From NCBI RefSeq assembly GCF_004010325.2, contig NZ_SADR02000025.1:1-64000 (forward strand): a DNA stretch of 64,000 nt, read 5' to 3'. Under the pieces are notes generated by a model. It had not been told where the DNA came from and searched no databases. It saw nothing but the letters and a program-made list of their open reading frames with translations. Positions 60,936-64,000 of this stretch are shown here, piece by piece; the first letter of the stretch is position 1; every line of letters begins with the position of its first letter. The position numbers were made by a program, and so were the translations under genes. The stretch comes from Mesorhizobium sp. M00.F.Ca.ET.216.01.1.1 (GTDB lineage: Bacteria; Pseudomonadota; Alphaproteobacteria; Rhizobiales; Rhizobiaceae).

Positions 60936-61394
60936 CTATCGGAGTTGGCGGATCGCCTCGCCCGTCACCATGGCGACCGAAAGGGCGACGTTGATGCTGC
61001 GCGCGTCTGGCTGCATGGGGATGGTCAGTCGCGCATCCGCCGCCTCGTAGACAGGATCCGGCACGCCTGCGGATTCGCGGCCGAACAAAAGAACGTCCCC
61101 GGCGGCGAAAGCGAAGCCCGTATAGGCGGTCGCGGCTTTGGTCGACAGCAGCACCAGCCGCCGCGCGCTGCTTCTGCGCCAGTCCTCGAAGGCGTTCCAG
61201 TCGACATGCCGGGTCAACGCCGCCATCTCGAGGTAATCCATGCCGGCCCGTTTCAGCGTTCGGTCGGAGAGCGGGAAGCCGGCCGGCTCGATTATGTCGA
61301 CGCCGAGACCGAGACAAGCGGCGAAGCGCAGGATTGTCCCGGTGTTGCCGGCGATATCCGGCTGGTAGAGCGCGATGCGGAGACGGTCGTTCAT
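60936..61394 (-). CDS. trmL: tRNA (cytidine(34)-2'-O)-methyltransferase
   Basis: The 152-aa SPOUT methyltransferase methylates the ribose of the wobble base in leucine tRNAs. Knot-fold motifs are visible: YQPDIAGNTGTILRFAACLG near the start, FGRESAGVP in the middle and MQPDARSINVALSVAMVTGE at the end. Length is normal. It lies 170 bp beyond the soxR start on the same strand and is not clearly co-transcribed with it. Confidence 0.92.
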   Translation of the reverse strand: MNDRLRIALYQPDIAGNTGTILRFAACLGLGVDIIEPAGFPLSDRTLKRAGMDYLEMAALTRHVDWNAFEDWRRSSARRLVLLSTKAATAYTGFAFAAGDVLLFGRESAGVPDPVYEAADARLTIPMQPDARSINVALSVAMVTGEAIRQLR

Positions 61395-61534
61395 TTCCGC
61401 GTCTTTCTAATAAGTGGCAGATCAGCCACAGGGGTGTCGCGGTTTTGGAAATTGCTGGACTGGCGGGTGGTCATTTTCTGCGAAGTCGGGTATACGCCGT
61501 GCATTGTCAACCCGAACCGATGGAGGGGTAATTC

Positions 61535-61612
61535 ATGATGGCCATGCACATCCAGCACCCCACCTGTGGGCTTACCAGCCTGTCGGCGGTTTCGGTACGA
61601 CGATTCTCCTGA
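61535..61612 (+). CDS. Possible 25-residue peptide with strong ribosome site
   Basis: ATG 61535 follows GGAGGGG at good spacing and starts a 25-codon frame encoding MMAMHIQHPTCGLTSLSAVS then a short Arg-rich end. It lies 66 bp before the next gene and contains a short CCCAC/GTGGG hairpin. It may be a leader peptide or a chance frame; no homologue is known to me. Confidence 0.35.
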   Translation: MMAMHIQHPTCGLTSLSAVSVRRFS

Positions 61613-61678
61613 ACTTTTAGACAATAATCGCACCGATTCCCGCCGGAACCTTTTTTCGGTCCTCGAAGGAATCCTGCG

Positions 61679-62248
61679 ATGTTTTTCAAGCTGTCGAAGG
61701 GGCTGAACGCCCCACCTGAACGTATCTCGACCGATGTCACTCCTGCCGCCGGCGGCATGCCCGCGGCCGGGTTTGATTCACCTTTTTATCAGCATTTTCA
61801 CATGGAGGACGGACCGATGTTCGATCCCTGCAAAATACCCGGTTCAAGAAACCTGCACGAGCGCAAGATGGCGACCTGGGCGCTTCTGATCGGCGAAACC
61901 TATTCGTCGGCGGTTCATGCCGAGACGCGCCGGCGACCGCATCGCGGGATGCTGCCGGATGTCGATTTCTCGCGCGCGGTTCCGGACCACAGCCGGCCAT
62001 CGCTGGTGCGCCGGATCGTCGGGATGATCCGGCCCGGCGCGAAAAGCCGGGCTGGCGACACGGTGCCGTCAGGATCGTCAAGCGAGTCTGTCGGCGAAAA
62101 GCCCGCGACACCTTATATTGCGCGAAGCAGGACCGGCGACCCAGGTGATTCCGGGTCGCCGGTCCTTGACGCCATGCGTTCCCAGGGCGCAACGCGGCCC
62201 CAGGACGCAACGCGATCCCGGGACGCAATCCGCTCCCGCGCCGCGTGA
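61679..62248 (+). CDS. Protein of unknown function with C-terminal hexapeptide repeats
   Basis: The 189-aa protein has a mixed N-terminal part (MFFKLSKGLNAPPERISTDV, later MFDPCKIPGSRNLHERKMAT). Its tail is built from an 18-bp DNA repeat that encodes MRSQGA, TRPQDA, TRSRDA and IRSRAA. No membrane segment or catalytic motif was seen. ATG 61679 has a weak AAGGA site, and ATG 61817 follows GGAGGAC, so the true start could be internal. It is 29 bp upstream of the ABC exporter gene. Confidence 0.5.
   Translation: MFFKLSKGLNAPPERISTDVTPAAGGMPAAGFDSPFYQHFHMEDGPMFDPCKIPGSRNLHERKMATWALLIGETYSSAVHAETRRRPHRGMLPDVDFSRAVPDHSRPSLVRRIVGMIRPGAKSRAGDTVPSGSSSESVGEKPATPYIARSRTGDPGDSGSPVLDAMRSQGATRPQDATRSRDAIRSRAA
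62176..62247 (+). repeat. Four tandem 18-bp units
   Basis: Units begin at 62176, 62194, 62212 and 62230. The first three share GCG at the start, CCC in the centre and a GCAA- or GCAT-like end; the fourth is diverged. The period equals six codons, so copy-number change keeps the frame. They encode the tail of the 189-aa protein. Confidence 0.75.
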
Positions 62249-62277
62249 GCGAAAACAGGCAGAAGAGCACCAAGACG

Positions 62278-64000
62278 ATGTTCCGCTGGTTTGAAAAAAG
62301 GCTCGATCCGTTCCCTGCCGCGGAGCCGGTCGAGCCGCCGAAGACGTTGATCGCCTTCTGCGTGCACTATACGCGCGGCGCCTGGCCCTACATCATTCTC
62401 GATGCAGTGCTGGTGACGGCTATCGCCTTTGCCGAGGTGTGGATGTTCGGCTTCCTCGGACGGATCGTCGATTGGCTGTCGGCGCAGAACCGCGAAACGT
62501 TCCTGCAGACCGAGGGCTGGAAGCTCGCCGGCATGGCCTTCCTCGTGCTGTTCGCGCTGCCGGCGACGGTGTGGTTCCATTCCTTGCTCAACCAGCAGAC
62601 GCTGATGGGCAATTATCCGATGCGCATCCGCTGGCAGGTGCATCGCTACCTGCTCAAGCAGTCGATGAGTTTCTATCAGGACGAGTTCGCCGGACGCATC
62701 GCGACCAAGCTGATGCAGACGGCGCTCGCCGTGCGTGAATGCGTCATCAAGCTCATCGACGTGCTCAACTATGTCGTCGTCTATTTTTTCGGCATGCTGG
62801 TCATTGTCGGCTCGGCCGACTGGCGGCTGGCGGCACCGCTTGCCGTCTGGGTTGCCGGCTACATCGCATTGTTGCGCTACTTCATCCCGAGGCTGGGCAA
62901 GGTCGGCGAGGAGCAGGCCAATGCGCGCTCGACCATGACCGGTCGCGTCGTCGACAGCTACACCAACATCCAGACGGTCAAGCTGTTCTCGCATGCACGG
63001 CGCGAGGCGTCTTTTGCCAAGGAAGGCATGGCCGGCTTTCTCGACACGGTCTACCGGTCGATGCGGCTGGTGACACAACTCTACGGAATGCTCTACGTCC
63101 TGAACTCGCTGCTGCTGTTTTCGGTCACTGCGATCTCGCTGTGGCTGTGGCTCGGCCAGGCAGTAACGATCGGCGCCGTCGCCGTGGTCATCGGCCTCGT
63201 GCTCAGGCTGTGGGGCATGTCGCAATGGATCATGTGGGAAATGTCCGGGCTGTTCGAGAACATAGGCACGGTGCAGGACGGCATCGGCTCGATCTCGCTG
63301 CCGCGCCTGGTCGAGGACAGGCCCGGCGCCAAGGACATTGTCGTCAGCAGGGGCGAAATCCGTTTCGAGGACATCCGCTTCCACTATGGCAAGCAGAAGG
63401 GTGTCATCGAGAGCCTGTCACTGACTGTAAAGCCGGGCGAGAAGGTCGGCATCGTCGGGCGCTCGGGTGCCGGCAAGTCGACGCTGGTCAACCTTCTCCT
63501 GCGCTTCTACGACCTTGAAAGCGGCAGGATCCTGATCGACGGCCAGGAGATCGCCTCGGTGACGCAGGATTCGCTGCGCGCCCAGATCGGCATGGTCACG
63601 CAGGACACCTCGCTGCTGCACCGTTCGGTGCGCGAGAACATCCTCTACGGCCGGCCCGACGCCAACGACGAGATGCTCATCGAGGCCGCGCGCCGCGCCG
63701 AGGCGCTCGACTTTATCGCCGGACTTGCCGACGCCAATGGCCGCAAGGATTTCGACGCGCATGTCGGAGACCGCGGCGTCAAATTGTCCGGCGGCCAGCG
63801 GCAACGCATCGCCATTGCCCGCGTTATGCTGAAGGACGCGCCGATCCTCATTCTCGACGAAGCGACGTCGGCGCTCGATTCAGAGGCCGAGGCCGTCATC
63901 CAGGAGAACCTCTACAAGCTGATGCAGGGCAAGACCGTCATCGCCATCGCGCACCGGCTGTCGACTATCGCCGCGATGGACAGGCTCGTTGTCATGGACA
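62278..64000 (+). CDS. ABC exporter, fused membrane and ATPase domains (cut by window end)
   Basis: The frame from ATG 62278 is open to the window end (over 574 residues). It has an N-terminal six-helix exporter domain (IILDAVLVTAIAFAEVWMFG, NYVVVYFFGMLVIVGSADW, VAVVIGLVLRLWGMSQWIMW). An ATPase domain follows with Walker A GRSGAGKSTLVNLLL, signature KLSGGQRQRIAIARVML and Walker B ILILDEATSALDSEAEAV. It would act as a dimeric lipid, drug or peptide exporter. The start gives a normal N-terminus and follows the 189-aa gene by 29 bp. The C-terminal end lies beyond the window. Confidence 0.9.
   Translation, partial: MFRWFEKRLDPFPAAEPVEPPKTLIAFCVHYTRGAWPYIILDAVLVTAIAFAEVWMFGFLGRIVDWLSAQNRETFLQTEGWKLAGMAFLVLFALPATVWFHSLLNQQTLMGNYPMRIRWQVHRYLLKQSMSFYQDEFAGRIATKLMQTALAVRECVIKLIDVLNYVVVYFFGMLVIVGSADWRLAAPLAVWVAGYIALLRYFIPRLGKVGEEQANARSTMTGRVVDSYTNIQTVKLFSHARREASFAKEGMAGFLDTVYRSMRLVTQLYGMLYVLNSLLLFSVTAISLWLWLGQAVTIGAVAVVIGLVLRLWGMSQWIMWEMSGLFENIGTVQDGIGSISLPRLVEDRPGAKDIVVSRGEIRFEDIRFHYGKQKGVIESLSLTVKPGEKVGIVGRSGAGKSTLVNLLLRFYDLESGRILIDGQEIASVTQDSLRAQIGMVTQDTSLLHRSVRENILYGRPDANDEMLIEAARRAEALDFIAGLADANGRKDFDAHVGDRGVKLSGGQRQRIAIARVMLKDAPILILDEATSALDSEAEAVIQENLYKLMQGKTVIAIAHRLSTIAAMDRLVVMD

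Noticed and set aside
60846..61538. 230-codon frame with a good ribosome site on the plus strand
   Set aside because: Nearly all of it is antisense to trmL and the translation looks like a shadow. I keep only the promoter observation as a finding.

Overview
The window is a GC-rich, densely coded alphaproteobacterial chromosome segment, most like a Rhizobiales genome of the Mesorhizobium/Phyllobacteriaceae type. This rests on a fused anthranilate synthase preceded by a Trp-Trp-Trp leader peptide and attenuator, a choXWV choline transporter, TGA-N9-TCA iron-response boxes of the RirA type, a ClpS2-like adaptor and rhizobial-style intergenic palindromes. The genus is an inference. I see no rRNA, tRNA, CRISPR array or prophage. 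Most genes look like housekeeping or conserved accessory genes in short operons, with many ATGA or TGATG overlaps.

Layout. 1-5.2 kb: a siderophore-iron locus (siderophore-interacting reductase, RhtX/FptX-like transporter, TonB receptor), with an iron box in front of each transcription unit. 5.3-9.6 kb: AbrB-family membrane protein, ABM-domain protein, SDR, Tat-exported DsrE protein, an exported protein with an internal duplication, and a vapB antitoxin broken by one stop codon. 9.6-16.8 kb: CDF metal transporter, trpL-trpE(G), a deacylase, a dihydrolipoamide-dehydrogenase-like enzyme and an acetyltransferase. 16.8-19.8 kb: a two-component system divergent from a PepSY protein and a cytochrome b561, with mirrored operator boxes between them. 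19.9-24.1 kb: GlxA-type regulator divergent from an isochorismatase-like hydrolase, then fhs and a SnoaL-like protein.

24.2-31.5 kb holds the most intriguing region: five genes on one strand (DUF2333 membrane protein, two proteins of unknown function, an AAA ATPase, a long coiled-coil protein). I cannot assign them to a known pathway, and together they look like parts of one membrane-associated machine. A DUF559 nuclease gene bracketed by 63-bp inverted palindromic repeats sits inside this operon, and one repeat supplies its ribosome-binding site.

31.7-37.4 kb: cytochrome c, thymidine kinase, choXWV and a persulfide dioxygenase-rhodanese fusion. 37.5-42.3 kb: a SARP/TPR regulator divergent from a cysteine-synthase and PLP-decarboxylase pair. 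42.3-46.5 kb: YciI protein, an OmpR/EnvZ-type pair with 11-bp-phased repeats upstream, two small exported proteins and ClpS. 46.5-53.4 kb: a MoxR-DUF58-DUF4159-membrane protein operon. It is divergent from DUF1285, Nudix and CCA-transferase genes (53.5-56.0 kb). 56.1-60.0 kb: an S8 protease with a possible outer-membrane partner, small DUF1059 and DUF1344 proteins, and hemF. 60.0-64.0 kb: small conserved protein, SoxR with its operator, TrmL, a repeat-tailed protein, and an ABC exporter cut by the window end.
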